Source: Azoarcus_F sp036734105
Lineage (GTDB): Bacteria > Pseudomonadota > Gammaproteobacteria > Burkholderiales > Rhodocyclaceae
NCBI GenBank assembly: GCA_036734105.1
Contig: DAIMZH010000015.1
Location: forward strand, 1-64,000
DNA length: 64,000 bases
Reading direction: 5' to 3'
The translations under genes and the position numbers were made by a program. This document shows positions 53,140-62,048 of the stretch, one piece after another. The notes beneath the pieces were generated by a model. That model worked only from the letters and a program-made list of their open reading frames with translations, ran no database searches and had not been told where the DNA came from. The stretch's first letter is position 1; each line of letters opens with the position of its first letter.

Positions 53140-53874
53140 ATGGGTTCGCCGCGTTTTTTTTGCGATGAGGTCAGGCTTGTGCCTGGCGAACTCAGGCTCC
53201 CCGAAGATGTGGCCCATCATGCTGTGAGGGTGCTCAGGCTCGCGGCGGGTGATAAGTTGGTACTGTTTGATGGGCAAGGCAATCAGGCTGAGGGCAGGCT
53301 GATCCGGCTGGGACAGGCCTGGGGAGCAGACATTTCCGGCGTGCGTGCCGTGTCTCGCGAGTCGCCGCTGAGGGTGGTGCTGGTTCAGGCGCTTGCCGCG
53401 GCCGACAAGATGGATTGGGTGATTCAAAAGGCGGTGGAGTTGGGCGTCAGCGCCATACAGCCGGTCAGCGCTGAACGCTCGGTGATTCGTTTGAGCGGCG
53501 AACGCGCGGCCAAGCGGGCGACGCACTGGCAACAGGTGGCGGTTGCGGCCTGCGAGCAGTGTGGTCGCAATACGGTGCCGATGCTGTTTCCGATAAGCTC
53601 GTTGGCTGACTATCTCAGTCAGCCCGCAACAGCGGTGAAACGTTTTGTACTTGATCCGGTTGGCGGTGTCGGTGTTCGTTCGCTACCACGGCCAGAAGGT
53701 GAATTGTTCGTGCATCTATTGATTGGTCCGGAAGGGGGGTGGAGTGAGCGTGAACTGACGCTGTGCCGGTCTGCGCAATCCACCGGTCTGACGCTCGGGC
53801 CACGTGTGCTGAGGACTGAGACCGCAGGTTTGGCCGTCATTGCGGCCATGCAAGCCTTGTGGGGCGATTTCTGA
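53140..53874 (+). CDS. rsmE: 16S rRNA (uracil-1498-N3)-methyltransferase
   Basis: This 244-residue SPOUT-class methyltransferase has an N-terminal PUA-like domain (AHHAVRVLRLAAGD) and a C-terminal knotted SAM site: LLIGPEGGWSERELTL and LGPRVLRTETAGLAVIAAM. ALAAADKMDWVIQKAVELGV is also conserved. It methylates U1498 of 16S rRNA. It precedes the polyphosphate phosphotransferase gene by 50 nt on the same strand. Confidence 0.95.
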   Translation: MGSPRFFCDEVRLVPGELRLPEDVAHHAVRVLRLAAGDKLVLFDGQGNQAEGRLIRLGQAWGADISGVRAVSRESPLRVVLVQALAAADKMDWVIQKAVELGVSAIQPVSAERSVIRLSGERAAKRATHWQQVAVAACEQCGRNTVPMLFPISSLADYLSQPATAVKRFVLDPVGGVGVRSLPRPEGELFVHLLIGPEGGWSERELTLCRSAQSTGLTLGPRVLRTETAGLAVIAAMQALWGDF

Positions 53875-53924
53875 ATCAGCCGCGATCCCGGTTAAGTCTT
53901 CACCTCACAAAAACAGGAGTTCGC

Positions 53925-55412
53925 ATGTTCGAATCCGCTGAAATTGGTCATTCCATCGACAAAGCGACTTTTGATGAAACCGTCCCCGGATTGCGGGCAG
54001 ATTTGCTGGATGCGCAGTTCGATTTGCATGAGAAGCGCTCATTTTCGGTCGTGGTCGTGATCAACGGTGTTGATGCGGCTGGCAAGGGCGAAACCATCAA
54101 CTTGCTCAACGAGTGGATGGACCCAAGGCATATCGAAGCCTGGGCCTTTGATTTGCCGAGCAGCGAAGAGCTGGAGCGGCCCGCAATGTGGCGCTTCTGG
54201 CGTGCGCTGCCGTCACGGGGGAAGATCGGACTGCTTTTCGGAAACTGGTATCACGAACCGCTGAAAGGTCTGGTCAGTGGTCGGATTGATGACTCAGCCT
54301 TCGAGCAGCGCATGGGGCAGATCAACCGCTTCGAGCGCATGCTCGCGCATGAGGGTGTGGTGTTGATCAAGTTGTGGTTTCACCTCGGCAAAAAGCAACA
54401 AAAGGCCAGGCTTGAGTCTCTTGAGCGCAATCCCAAGACCCGCTGGCGGGTGACCAAGCGGGATTGGGCCTTTTACAAGCAATACGATTGTTATCGCAGT
54501 GCGGCCGAGCGGGTATTGCGCCGGACCAGCACCGGTGAGGCTCCGTGGGTGGTGGTGGACGGCTCCGACGAGCGATATCGGGCGATGTTCGTCGGACAGA
54601 CCCTGCTCAACGCGCTGCGTCATCGGCTGGACCTGGAGGCACACCATTTTCAACAGCGAAACGAAGCGCCAGCCCTTTACCCGCCCTTGGATGGGCGCAA
54701 CTATCTGAATACGCTTGAGCTTGATCAGGCTTTGGGCAAAAAGGCCTACTCCGAACTGCTCGAAGTTCTTCAGGGCCGTTTGGCGTTGTTGACGCGTGAA
54801 AAAGGTTTTCGCGAGCGCTCGGTGGTGTTGATCTTCGAGGGCAACGACGCAGCAGGAAAAGGCGGGGCGATAAGACGTGTGACTGCGGCCATGGATATCC
54901 GGCTATACCGCATCATCCCGATCGGCGCTCCCTCCGATGAGGAACTTGCGCACCCCTATCTGTGGCGTTTCTGGCGTCAGGTGCCCCGTCATGGCCGGGT
55001 GGCGATCTTTGACCGGTCATGGTACGGGCGGGTGCTGGTGGAGCGCGTGGAGGGGTTTTGCAGCGAAGCGGACTGGTCGCGCGCCTACTCCGAGATCAAC
55101 GACTTTGAGGACAATCTGGTGGCCTCGGGTGCTGTGGTGATCAAGTTCTGGCTGGCGGTGAGCAAGGATGAACAATTGAGGCGATTTCAGGCGCGCGAAG
55201 CGATGCCTCACAAGCGCTTCAAGATCACCGACGAGGATTGGCGAAACCGTGAAAAATGGGGTGAGTACGAGCGTGCGGTTTGCGACATGATTGACCGCAC
55301 CAGCACCGAGATTGCGCCCTGGACAGTGGTTGAGGCGGACAACAAGCGTCATGCCAGAATCAAGGTTCTGCAGACAATCTGTGAAAGGATTGAAAACGCC
55401 TTGGGTCGTTGA
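53925..55412 (+). CDS. pap: Polyphosphate:AMP phosphotransferase (tandem PPK2)
   Basis: A class II PPK2 enzyme that uses polyphosphate to convert AMP to ADP. The 495-residue protein from ATG 53925 (CAGGAG upstream) has two PPK2 domains, about residues 30-245 and 265-490. Walker A is INGVDAAGKGETINLLN in the first and FEGNDAAGKGGAIRRVT in the second. Lid and Walker B elements lie in RFWRALPSRGKIGLLFGNWY and RFWRQVPRHGRVAIFDRSWY. The Ser-Trp-Tyr of the C-terminal domain is GNWY in the N-terminal one, as is typical of the inactive half. Confidence 0.94.
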   Translation: MFESAEIGHSIDKATFDETVPGLRADLLDAQFDLHEKRSFSVVVVINGVDAAGKGETINLLNEWMDPRHIEAWAFDLPSSEELERPAMWRFWRALPSRGKIGLLFGNWYHEPLKGLVSGRIDDSAFEQRMGQINRFERMLAHEGVVLIKLWFHLGKKQQKARLESLERNPKTRWRVTKRDWAFYKQYDCYRSAAERVLRRTSTGEAPWVVVDGSDERYRAMFVGQTLLNALRHRLDLEAHHFQQRNEAPALYPPLDGRNYLNTLELDQALGKKAYSELLEVLQGRLALLTREKGFRERSVVLIFEGNDAAGKGGAIRRVTAAMDIRLYRIIPIGAPSDEELAHPYLWRFWRQVPRHGRVAIFDRSWYGRVLVERVEGFCSEADWSRAYSEINDFEDNLVASGAVVIKFWLAVSKDEQLRRFQAREAMPHKRFKITDEDWRNREKWGEYERAVCDMIDRTSTEIAPWTVVEADNKRHARIKVLQTICERIENALGR

Positions 55413-55564
55413 TTTGGCTGAAAGCAGAAGAGATTCCATTGTGTTAATGGTTTTTGTCACATGCAAGCACCATGTGTCTTCGACACGCTGCGGTCTGCCG
55501 CTGGTTTTGAGCATCGCGTGGGCGTAGCACCCTGCTAGAATGTGCGGCGCAATAAATGCGCTAT

Positions 55565-55607
55565 CTCAAGCCGCGCTGGCTGAGGTCGGGTAGTACCGGA
55601 CCTTGAG
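55565..55607 (+). promoter_or_regulatory. Structured leader upstream of argA
   Basis: CTCAAG (55565-55570) and CTTGAG (55602-55607) enclose a second dyad, AGGTCGGGTA / TACCGGACCT, with one mismatch. It lies 26 nt before the preferred argA ATG. It has no T-run and matches no riboswitch I know, so a translational control element is only a suggestion. Confidence 0.35.
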
Positions 55608-55632
55608 AAGCCCGGCGGTTCACCGTAAGTAC

Positions 55633-56973
55633 ATGAGTCAGATGATGCAGCTAGCCGATTCCGCAACCGCCGAGCAGTTTGTAGCCTGGGTCCGAGGTGC
55701 CGCGCCCTATGTTCATGCTTTTCGTGGCAAGACCTTTGTCATCGGATTTGGCGGCGAAGTTGCCTGTGGCGATAGGGCGGAGCGCTTGGCTTACGACTGC
55801 AATCTGCTGGCAGCGCTGGGTATACGACTTGTGCTGGTGCATGGTGCTCGCCCGCAGATCGAGGCAGAAATGCAGCGTCGTGGCCTGGAACCCATCTACC
55901 ACAACGGATTGCGCGTGACCGATGCTGCCGCCATGGAGTGCGTGAAGGCCGCCATGGCGGTGACGCGGCTTGAGTTGGAAGCACGCTTGTCGCAGGGGCT
56001 GCCGAATACCCCGATGGCTGGCAGCTACATGCGTGTGACTGGCGGCAATTTCATCACCGCGCGTCCTGTCGGCGTGGTGGATGGTGTGGATTACCAATAC
56101 ACCGGAGCGGTCAGAAAGATCATCGCCGAAGAGATTCAGGCCGATCTCGATCAGCAGAATGTGGTGCTGGTGTCGCCTGTGGGCGTATCTCCGGCTGGCG
56201 AGATATTCAATCTCAGTGTCGAGGAGGTGGCCGAGACCGTTGCCGTGGCGCTCAATGCCGAGAAGCTGGTTTTTTTGTGCGATGCCCCCGGTTTGCTGAA
56301 TTCGGATGGCGAATTGATTGATTCAGTGACTGCCGATGAGGCCGAACGTCGCCTGACGATTGGCGAAGGACTGACCGAGGACTTGCACCTGTATTTGCCT
56401 GGTGCCATTCGAGCGGTGCGTCGCGGGGTGGCCCGGGCACACCTGATCGACCACGACAAGGACGGTGGTTTGCTGCTTGAATTCTTCACTCACGCAGGAG
56501 TTGGCACCATCGTGTCGCGCGACCCCTTGTTTCGCATGCGCGACGCCAACGTGGAGGACGTCGCGGCACTGGTGGCCTTGATTACGCCACTTGAGCAGGA
56601 TGGTTCGCTGGTGCGGCGTGGGCGCGAATTGCTGGAGCAGGAGATCGATCGCTTCACATTGGTCGAGCATGACGGGGTGCTGGTCGGCTGTGCGGCACTC
56701 TATCCGTTTACCGATGCCAAGGCAGCCGAACTTGCCTGTCTGGCGGTGTCCTATGACTATCGGCGTGCTGGTCTGGGTGACCAGTTGTTGCGACGCATAG
56801 AGCAGCGTGCTCGGGCGCAGGGGTTCAGGCACTTGTTCGTGCTGACCACCCGCACTGCCCACTGGTTTCGCGAACGTGGTTTTGTGGAAAGCGGCCCGGA
56901 AGCCTTGCCGCCCGAGAAACGAGAGCTGTATAGCTACCAGCGGCGCTCAAAGGTTTTCGTCAAGGTGTTGTGA
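55633..56973 (+). CDS. argA: Amino-acid N-acetyltransferase (N-acetylglutamate synthase)
   Basis: It makes N-acetylglutamate, the first step of arginine synthesis. It has 446 residues from ATG 55633; a TTG at 55603 is less likely. An N-terminal amino-acid-kinase-like domain (GKTFVIGFGGEVACG, LVLVHGARPQIEAEMQRRG) senses arginine in homologues, and the C-terminal GNAT domain has AELACLAVSYDYRRAGLGDQ and LTTRTAHWFRERGFVE. The next gene starts 1 nt after its stop. Confidence 0.94.
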   Translation: MSQMMQLADSATAEQFVAWVRGAAPYVHAFRGKTFVIGFGGEVACGDRAERLAYDCNLLAALGIRLVLVHGARPQIEAEMQRRGLEPIYHNGLRVTDAAAMECVKAAMAVTRLELEARLSQGLPNTPMAGSYMRVTGGNFITARPVGVVDGVDYQYTGAVRKIIAEEIQADLDQQNVVLVSPVGVSPAGEIFNLSVEEVAETVAVALNAEKLVFLCDAPGLLNSDGELIDSVTADEAERRLTIGEGLTEDLHLYLPGAIRAVRRGVARAHLIDHDKDGGLLLEFFTHAGVGTIVSRDPLFRMRDANVEDVAALVALITPLEQDGSLVRRGRELLEQEIDRFTLVEHDGVLVGCAALYPFTDAKAAELACLAVSYDYRRAGLGDQLLRRIEQRARAQGFRHLFVLTTRTAHWFRERGFVESGPEALPPEKRELYSYQRRSKVFVKVL

Positions 56974-56974
56974 C

Positions 56975-58708
56975 ATGATGCTGACCTCTGTGCAGGTGCG
57001 AAAGCGAATGCGGTTTGGTCACGGAGCAGCATGGATGCACGGGTCTTTGCAGATGCGTGGTCAGGCCGTGGTGGCTTGCCTCGCGTTGGTGGCAACCTTT
57101 GTAGCCGGGACGGTTGTGGTCGGGGTGGCAAGCTTGTCCGACAGCATGTTGCTTTCGATGCTGCCCGTAACTGCTCTTGCCTTGCTTGCTGCCGGGCTGA
57201 CTCATGGCGTCATTCGTCGTACCCATCAACGTCAGCAGGATGCAGATCAGCATGCCGATAGACAACTCGGACGCCTTGAGCGTGAATTGCCACTCTTCGA
57301 ACCACGTAAGGGTGGTGAGGCTGATGGCAATACGCCTGGGCGTCTGGACGAACTGGTTCGACGCGCCGATCTGGTGCGGCGCATTGCCGAAGGTACTCAC
57401 GGCCTGGAAATCATCATGCGTCCAGATGAGTCGGCCGTGTGGGTCAGCCTGTCTGTCGAAGACCTGTGTGGCGTGACTACCGAGCAATGTCTGCAGGCGG
57501 ATTCAGTGCTGGACTTGATCGCTCTGGAGTCGGATCGCGGGTATTGTCGTCAAGTCCTCAAACGACAGCTTGAACGTAACGATAGGGTGCCAGAGTCGTT
57601 CGAACTTCGCGTCTTCGGCAAAAAAGACAACACGCCGTTGTGGATGACTTGTCAGGTCACCACATTTTTGTCGCGGGATGAAGACTGTTTACTGCGTTTT
57701 TCAGCGCAGGAGATTCAAGAGCAAAAGGAGGCCGAACAACGTCTTCTGGATACGGTTTCTGCCTTGCATCGCTCTCGTGCCTTGAGTGAGCTCTATCTTT
57801 CGCGCAGCACTGATGAGCGCCTTCGGCTAACTGCCTTACTTGATACCATCCGGCTCGGCATTCTGTTTTTTGATCGTGATCACCGAGTGTTGTATGCCAA
57901 TAAAGCGATTCAGGCAATGTGCGGCTTCATTGCGGATGAGAGCCTGATTGGAATGCGTGATGTTGTCATTCAGAGCCGCGTGGCGCCCTTGCTTGAGTTG
58001 CCGCATATTTATCTTGAACACGTTGATGCTGTGCTGTCAGGCAGGGATGACGGCAAGGGCGCCGAGCTCAGATTCAAGGATGGCCGGATAGTGACTGAGC
58101 AGAGTGTTGTTGTCGGCGAGCCTGGCGGTAGACGGATTGGGCGTATGTGGGTGTACGAAGACGTGACCGAGCAACGGCGTGTTGCCGAACGATTGGTGGA
58201 ACTGGCTGAGCGTGATCCTCTGACGAAGCTGCTCAATCGGCGTCGGTTCCACGATGATCTGGCCTTGATGCTGGCGGATGCGGTGCGATCTGCGCGGCCA
58301 GTGGCGCTCATTGCGTTTGATCTTGATGGTTTCAAGCCGGTAAATGATGTGTATGGACATCAGGCTGGCGATAAGGTCTTGGTCGGTGTCGCAGGTGCAG
58401 TAGGCGGGACGATCCGACGGAACGAGTCCTTATACCGGATGGGTGGAGATGAATTCGCGGTGCTGGTCAGGGATGCCGATACTGGCGATGTACTGGAGCT
58501 TGCGGCACGAATCGTCTCAACAGTCAGTGAAACGGATTTTTGCCTTGGCCCTCATCCGGTGTCGCTTTCGGCCAGCGTAGGCATTGCCTTTTATCCAGAT
58601 CATGCCACCGACGAGGAGGGGCTGATTGCTGCCGCAGATATGGCAATGTATGCGGCCAAGCAGAACGGGCGCAATCAGTTTGTATTGGCAGCATGTGGTA
58701 GTTCGTAA
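56975..58708 (+). CDS. PAS-GGDEF diguanylate cyclase
   Basis: A 577-residue membrane-anchored enzyme predicted to make cyclic di-GMP. Two N-terminal helices (VVACLALVATFVAGTVVVGV and MLLSMLPVTALALLAAGL) are followed by two PAS-like regions, about residues 125-250 and 290-400, and a GGDEF domain from about 411. The active site RMGGDEFAVLV is intact. The product-inhibition site is not canonical: RRNE stands where RxxD is expected. It starts 1 nt after argA (TGACATG), so it is probably translated by coupling. Confidence 0.92.
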   Translation: MMLTSVQVRKRMRFGHGAAWMHGSLQMRGQAVVACLALVATFVAGTVVVGVASLSDSMLLSMLPVTALALLAAGLTHGVIRRTHQRQQDADQHADRQLGRLERELPLFEPRKGGEADGNTPGRLDELVRRADLVRRIAEGTHGLEIIMRPDESAVWVSLSVEDLCGVTTEQCLQADSVLDLIALESDRGYCRQVLKRQLERNDRVPESFELRVFGKKDNTPLWMTCQVTTFLSRDEDCLLRFSAQEIQEQKEAEQRLLDTVSALHRSRALSELYLSRSTDERLRLTALLDTIRLGILFFDRDHRVLYANKAIQAMCGFIADESLIGMRDVVIQSRVAPLLELPHIYLEHVDAVLSGRDDGKGAELRFKDGRIVTEQSVVVGEPGGRRIGRMWVYEDVTEQRRVAERLVELAERDPLTKLLNRRRFHDDLALMLADAVRSARPVALIAFDLDGFKPVNDVYGHQAGDKVLVGVAGAVGGTIRRNESLYRMGGDEFAVLVRDADTGDVLELAARIVSTVSETDFCLGPHPVSLSASVGIAFYPDHATDEEGLIAAADMAMYAAKQNGRNQFVLAACGSS

Positions 58709-58765
58709 TCCGGTAAAATGCCTGATTGCCAATCATTGAACTCAAATAGCAGAGAGGATTAGAGA

Positions 58766-59038
58766 ATGGCCAGAATGATCGACTGTATCAAGCTGGGGCG
58801 TGAAGCCGAAGGGCTGGATTTTCCGCCAGTGCCCGGCGAACTGGGTAAACGCATTTTTGCAAGCGTCTCCAAGGAGGCTTGGCAGCAGTGGGTCAAGTAT
58901 CAGACCATGCTGATAAATGAAAACCGACTGAACCTGATGGATGCGCGTGCTCGAAAGTATTTGTCCGAGCAGATGGAGAAGCACTTTTTTGGTGACGGAG
59001 CAGATCAAGTTGGTGGCTACGTGCCACCTGCGCAGTAA
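58766..59038 (+). CDS. yggX: Fe(II)-trafficking protein YggX
   Basis: This 90-residue cytosolic protein protects iron-sulfur clusters from oxidation. It matches the family in length and in MIDCIKLGREAEGLDFPPVP, with its conserved Cys, EAWQQWVKYQTMLINENRLN and KYLSEQMEKHFFG. A purine-rich site (GAGAGGATTAGAGA) precedes the ATG, and a strong terminator follows. Confidence 0.95.
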   Translation: MARMIDCIKLGREAEGLDFPPVPGELGKRIFASVSKEAWQQWVKYQTMLINENRLNLMDARARKYLSEQMEKHFFGDGADQVGGYVPPAQ

Positions 59039-59062
59039 GGACCTGCAAGGCACCAATGCAAC

Positions 59063-59099
59063 AAAAGACAAGCCCGGTGCAAACCGGGCTTGTCTTTTT
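59063..59099 (+). terminator. Intrinsic terminator after yggX
   Basis: A 16-bp perfect stem AAAAGACAAGCCCGGT / ACCGGGCTTGTCTTTT with a GCAA loop is followed by T-rich sequence. It lies 24 nt after yggX. The A-run on the other side means it could also stop leftward transcription from phoU. Confidence 0.93.
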
Positions 59100-59196
59100 C
59101 ACGTCAGGTGTTTCGTGCTGGCTGTGATCGCTTGTAAAGTTGTTGCAATCGACAGGCGGCCATCAGCCTGATCATCCAGGCTGAGTCACGGTAGCA

Positions 59197-59901
59197 TCAC
59201 TTGGCGATTTTTTCTTCTACCTGCTCGGGCGTATCGTGACGGACGTCGCGCCCCTTGACCAGATACACCACCTGCTCAGCGATGTTGGTAGCATGATCAC
59301 CGACCCGTTCGATTGATTTGGCAATGAACAACACGTCGAGTGCATGAGTGATGAGACGTGGATCTTCCATCATGAAGGTTGCCAACTGGCGAACGATGCC
59401 TTTGAAAATGGCATCTACTTCTTTGTCCTTCCGAAGAATTTCCACAGTTGCGTCGACGTCACGCCTTACATAGGCATCAAGAGCGCTACGCAACATGGAC
59501 ACTGCGATGGCCGAGACGTATTGCAATTCGACCTTGGGTACAAACCTGGAGTCGCTCTCTATGATGGGGCGGGCAGCCTTGACAATCTTCTTGGCCTCAT
59601 CGCCTACGCGCTCCAGATCAGACACCAGTTGGCGAACACTCATCAACTGACGCAAATCGATAGCGGTTGGCGCGTGGCGCGCGATCATATGTATCGACAT
59701 TTCGTCGATCGCCACCTCCTCGCGATTGACAGATTTCTCGGTGCGCAATACGTCCTCAACCAGGTCGAGGTCATTGTTGCTCATCGCGTACATAGCGCGT
59801 TCCACCTGCTCGCAGACTACCTCACCAAGCATAAGCACGCGTTTTTCAAGGGTTTCAAGTTCCGTGTCGAAGTGCGAGTAGGTGTGCTTGTTCATGGCCA
59901 T
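59197..59901 (-). CDS. phoU: Phosphate-signalling protein PhoU
   Basis: PhoU links the Pst phosphate transporter to PhoR and damps the Pho regulon. The protein has 234 residues from ATG 59901, or 232 from 59895; a longer frame upstream is unsupported. It has two three-helix PhoU repeats with metal-binding acidic motifs: DLRQLMSVRQLVSDLERVGD with EAKKI, and LDVLFIAKSIERVGDHATNI. The pst-phoBR genes are not here. It lies downstream of rpiA and moeA on the same strand. Confidence 0.93.
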   Translation of the reverse strand: MAMNKHTYSHFDTELETLEKRVLMLGEVVCEQVERAMYAMSNNDLDLVEDVLRTEKSVNREEVAIDEMSIHMIARHAPTAIDLRQLMSVRQLVSDLERVGDEAKKIVKAARPIIESDSRFVPKVELQYVSAIAVSMLRSALDAYVRRDVDATVEILRKDKEVDAIFKGIVRQLATFMMEDPRLITHALDVLFIAKSIERVGDHATNIAEQVVYLVKGRDVRHDTPEQVEEKIAK

Positions 59902-59968
59902 GAGCGGGTTGATCCGGGAAGACAAACGATAACAGTGGAGTGTGAAGTTTTTATTGCAATGCTGCGTA

Positions 59969-60637
59969 TCAAGATGTTGCGAGCGACTGGCGCTTGACCC
60001 CTTCAGGGGTGGCGAGCAGCAGAACGTCTGCTCCCCGGTGCGCAAACAGCCCGTTTGTCACCACGCCAACCATCTGGTTGATAGAGGTTTCCAGCGTTCT
60101 CGGCTCGTCAATGCGCAGTCCATGGACATCGAGAATGAGATTGCCGTTATCGGTGACGAAACCTTCGCGCAGCATCGGTCGACCACCGAGTTTTTCAAGC
60201 TGCCTTGCCACGTAAGCCCTCGCCAGCGGCAGGACTTCTACTGGCAGGGGAAAGCTCCCAAGGCAATCAACCTGTTTGCTGGCGTCGCAAATGCACACAA
60301 ACTGATGTGCTACTGCGGCTACGATCTTTTCGCGGGTCAGCGCACCGCCACCGCCCTTGATCATGGAGAAACTGGCGTCAATCTCATCAGCTCCGTCTAC
60401 ATAGACAGGCAACTCGACCACATCGTTCAGATCAAGCAAGGGGATGCCCAGCGCGCTCAATCTTTCGCTGCTTGCTTCGGAGCTGGAGACTGCGCCCGCA
60501 ATACGCTCGCGTATAGTCGCCAGTCCGTCGATGAAGTGATTGACTGTAGAGCCGGTGCCAACCCCGATCACCGCTCCCTCGGGTATGTATTCGAGCGCGG
60601 CTAGTGCGGCAGCTTTCTTGAGTTCGTCCTGGTTCAT
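59969..60637 (-). CDS. rpiA: Ribose-5-phosphate isomerase A
   Basis: It interconverts ribose-5-phosphate and ribulose-5-phosphate, feeding phosphoribulokinase. The 222-residue protein has VIGVGTGSTVNHFIDGL, YVDGADEIDASFSMIKGGGG with the catalytic Asp, ALTREKIVA, and VTDNGNLILDVHG. It is the only regenerative Calvin enzyme of the window outside the two main cbb clusters. It lies 40 nt after moeA. Confidence 0.96.
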   Translation of the reverse strand: MNQDELKKAAALAALEYIPEGAVIGVGTGSTVNHFIDGLATIRERIAGAVSSSEASSERLSALGIPLLDLNDVVELPVYVDGADEIDASFSMIKGGGGALTREKIVAAVAHQFVCICDASKQVDCLGSFPLPVEVLPLARAYVARQLEKLGGRPMLREGFVTDNGNLILDVHGLRIDEPRTLETSINQMVGVVTNGLFAHRGADVLLLATPEGVKRQSLATS

Positions 60638-60677
60638 GGCAGTCCTTCAAGTGAGTTTGCAGTGTATTGGGTCTGGC

Positions 60678-61934
60678 TTAAATCAGGCCGTCGAAGGGTT
60701 GTACCAGCACTTGTTGCCCGACTTCAACGTCAGCGCGTGCCTCGTCCAGTACCACAAAGCAATTCGCGTCAGACATGGACTTGAGAATTCCGGAACCTTG
60801 CGCGCCAGTGAGTGTGACCCGCCGCCCATCCGCATCGGATTCCAGTTTTCCGCGAAGAAACTCACGACGGCCGGGCCTTTTCTTGATGGCGGTGTGGCAG
60901 ATGGCCGGGATCAGCATGGGCTCGGGCAACGGGTCCAGACCGGCCAGCTTCAGCAAAGCGTCTCGCACAAACTGATAAAAGGTGACCATCACCGCTACCG
61001 GATTGCCGGGCAGGCCGAACATCCACGCCTTGCCGATACGACCGAAGGCCATCGGGCGACCAGGCTTGATGGCGAGCTTCCAGAACTCGACCTGACCGAG
61101 GCGATTTACCAATTCCTTGATGAAATCGGCTTCGCCAACGGAAACCCCTCCGCTGGTGAGGATGACATCCGCTGACTCTGAGGCCTCCCGAAACGCCCGC
61201 TCCAGGCTTTGAGGATTGTCCGGAATTACGCCCATGTCTATCAGGTCACAGTCGAGCCTTCGCAAGGCGCCATGCAAAGTGTAGCGATTGCTGTCATAGA
61301 CCTGTCCAGGGCCAAGTGGTCGGCCAATGCTGGCGATTTCGTCTCCGGTAGAAAAAAAAGCGACACGCAGTCGGCGCTTGACGGCGACCTCGGCGATACC
61401 CATGGACGCCATCAGGCCCAACTCAGCCGGACCGCAGCGGCGACCCGCTGCCACCGCAACGCCGCCCAGGGCGAGGTCTTCACCTGCGCGACGCAGGTGC
61501 TGACCCTTTCGCGTTCCGGGTGCAATGACGACGAGCTCATCCTCGGTGCGGGCCTCCTCCTGCGGCACAATGGTGTCGGCGCCGCGAGGGATGGTGGCAC
61601 CGGTCATGATGCGGATGGCTTGACCTGCACCGGCCATGCCGCTGAATGGCTTGCCGGCAAACGCGGTGCCCACCACCTTGAGCCGGTTTTCGGCTTCGCT
61701 GGTCAGGTCTTCATATCGCACAGCGTATCCGTCCATCGCCGAGTTGTCATGGGCGGGCACGTTGAAAGGCGCAATGACATCTTCAGCCAGGATACGATCG
61801 AGTGCATCGCGAATCGACACCTGCTCCCAGCCTTGCACCGGAACAAGCTGACCAAAGATCAAGGCCTGAGCTTCTGCGACGGTCAGCATGGAGCGAGCAA
61901 TCGGTGTCTGAGGGCTATTCGGTGGTTGGGTCAT
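60678..61934 (-). CDS. moeA: Molybdopterin molybdotransferase MoeA
   Basis: It inserts molybdate into adenylated molybdopterin. The 418-residue protein has the MoeA N-terminal pattern VPAHDNSAMDGYAVRYEDL, AIRIMTGATIPRGADTIVPQ, and the MoCF-binding domain with VILTSGGVSVGEADFIKELV and MFGLPGNPVAVMVTFYQFV. A molybdoenzyme such as nitrate reductase or formate dehydrogenase is implied elsewhere in the genome; no other mo genes are nearby. Confidence 0.95.
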   Translation of the reverse strand: MTQPPNSPQTPIARSMLTVAEAQALIFGQLVPVQGWEQVSIRDALDRILAEDVIAPFNVPAHDNSAMDGYAVRYEDLTSEAENRLKVVGTAFAGKPFSGMAGAGQAIRIMTGATIPRGADTIVPQEEARTEDELVVIAPGTRKGQHLRRAGEDLALGGVAVAAGRRCGPAELGLMASMGIAEVAVKRRLRVAFFSTGDEIASIGRPLGPGQVYDSNRYTLHGALRRLDCDLIDMGVIPDNPQSLERAFREASESADVILTSGGVSVGEADFIKELVNRLGQVEFWKLAIKPGRPMAFGRIGKAWMFGLPGNPVAVMVTFYQFVRDALLKLAGLDPLPEPMLIPAICHTAIKKRPGRREFLRGKLESDADGRRVTLTGAQGSGILKSMSDANCFVVLDEARADVEVGQQVLVQPFDGLI

Positions 61935-62048
61935 ACGGTGTCCTGAAAGGCTGTTTGCTGTATCAGCCTGGATTATAGCCCCGCGTATGGTGTGCGAAGT
62001 GACGGGACGTTAGACTCCAGGCTTGTTCCATTACTGCTTTTTTCCGAC

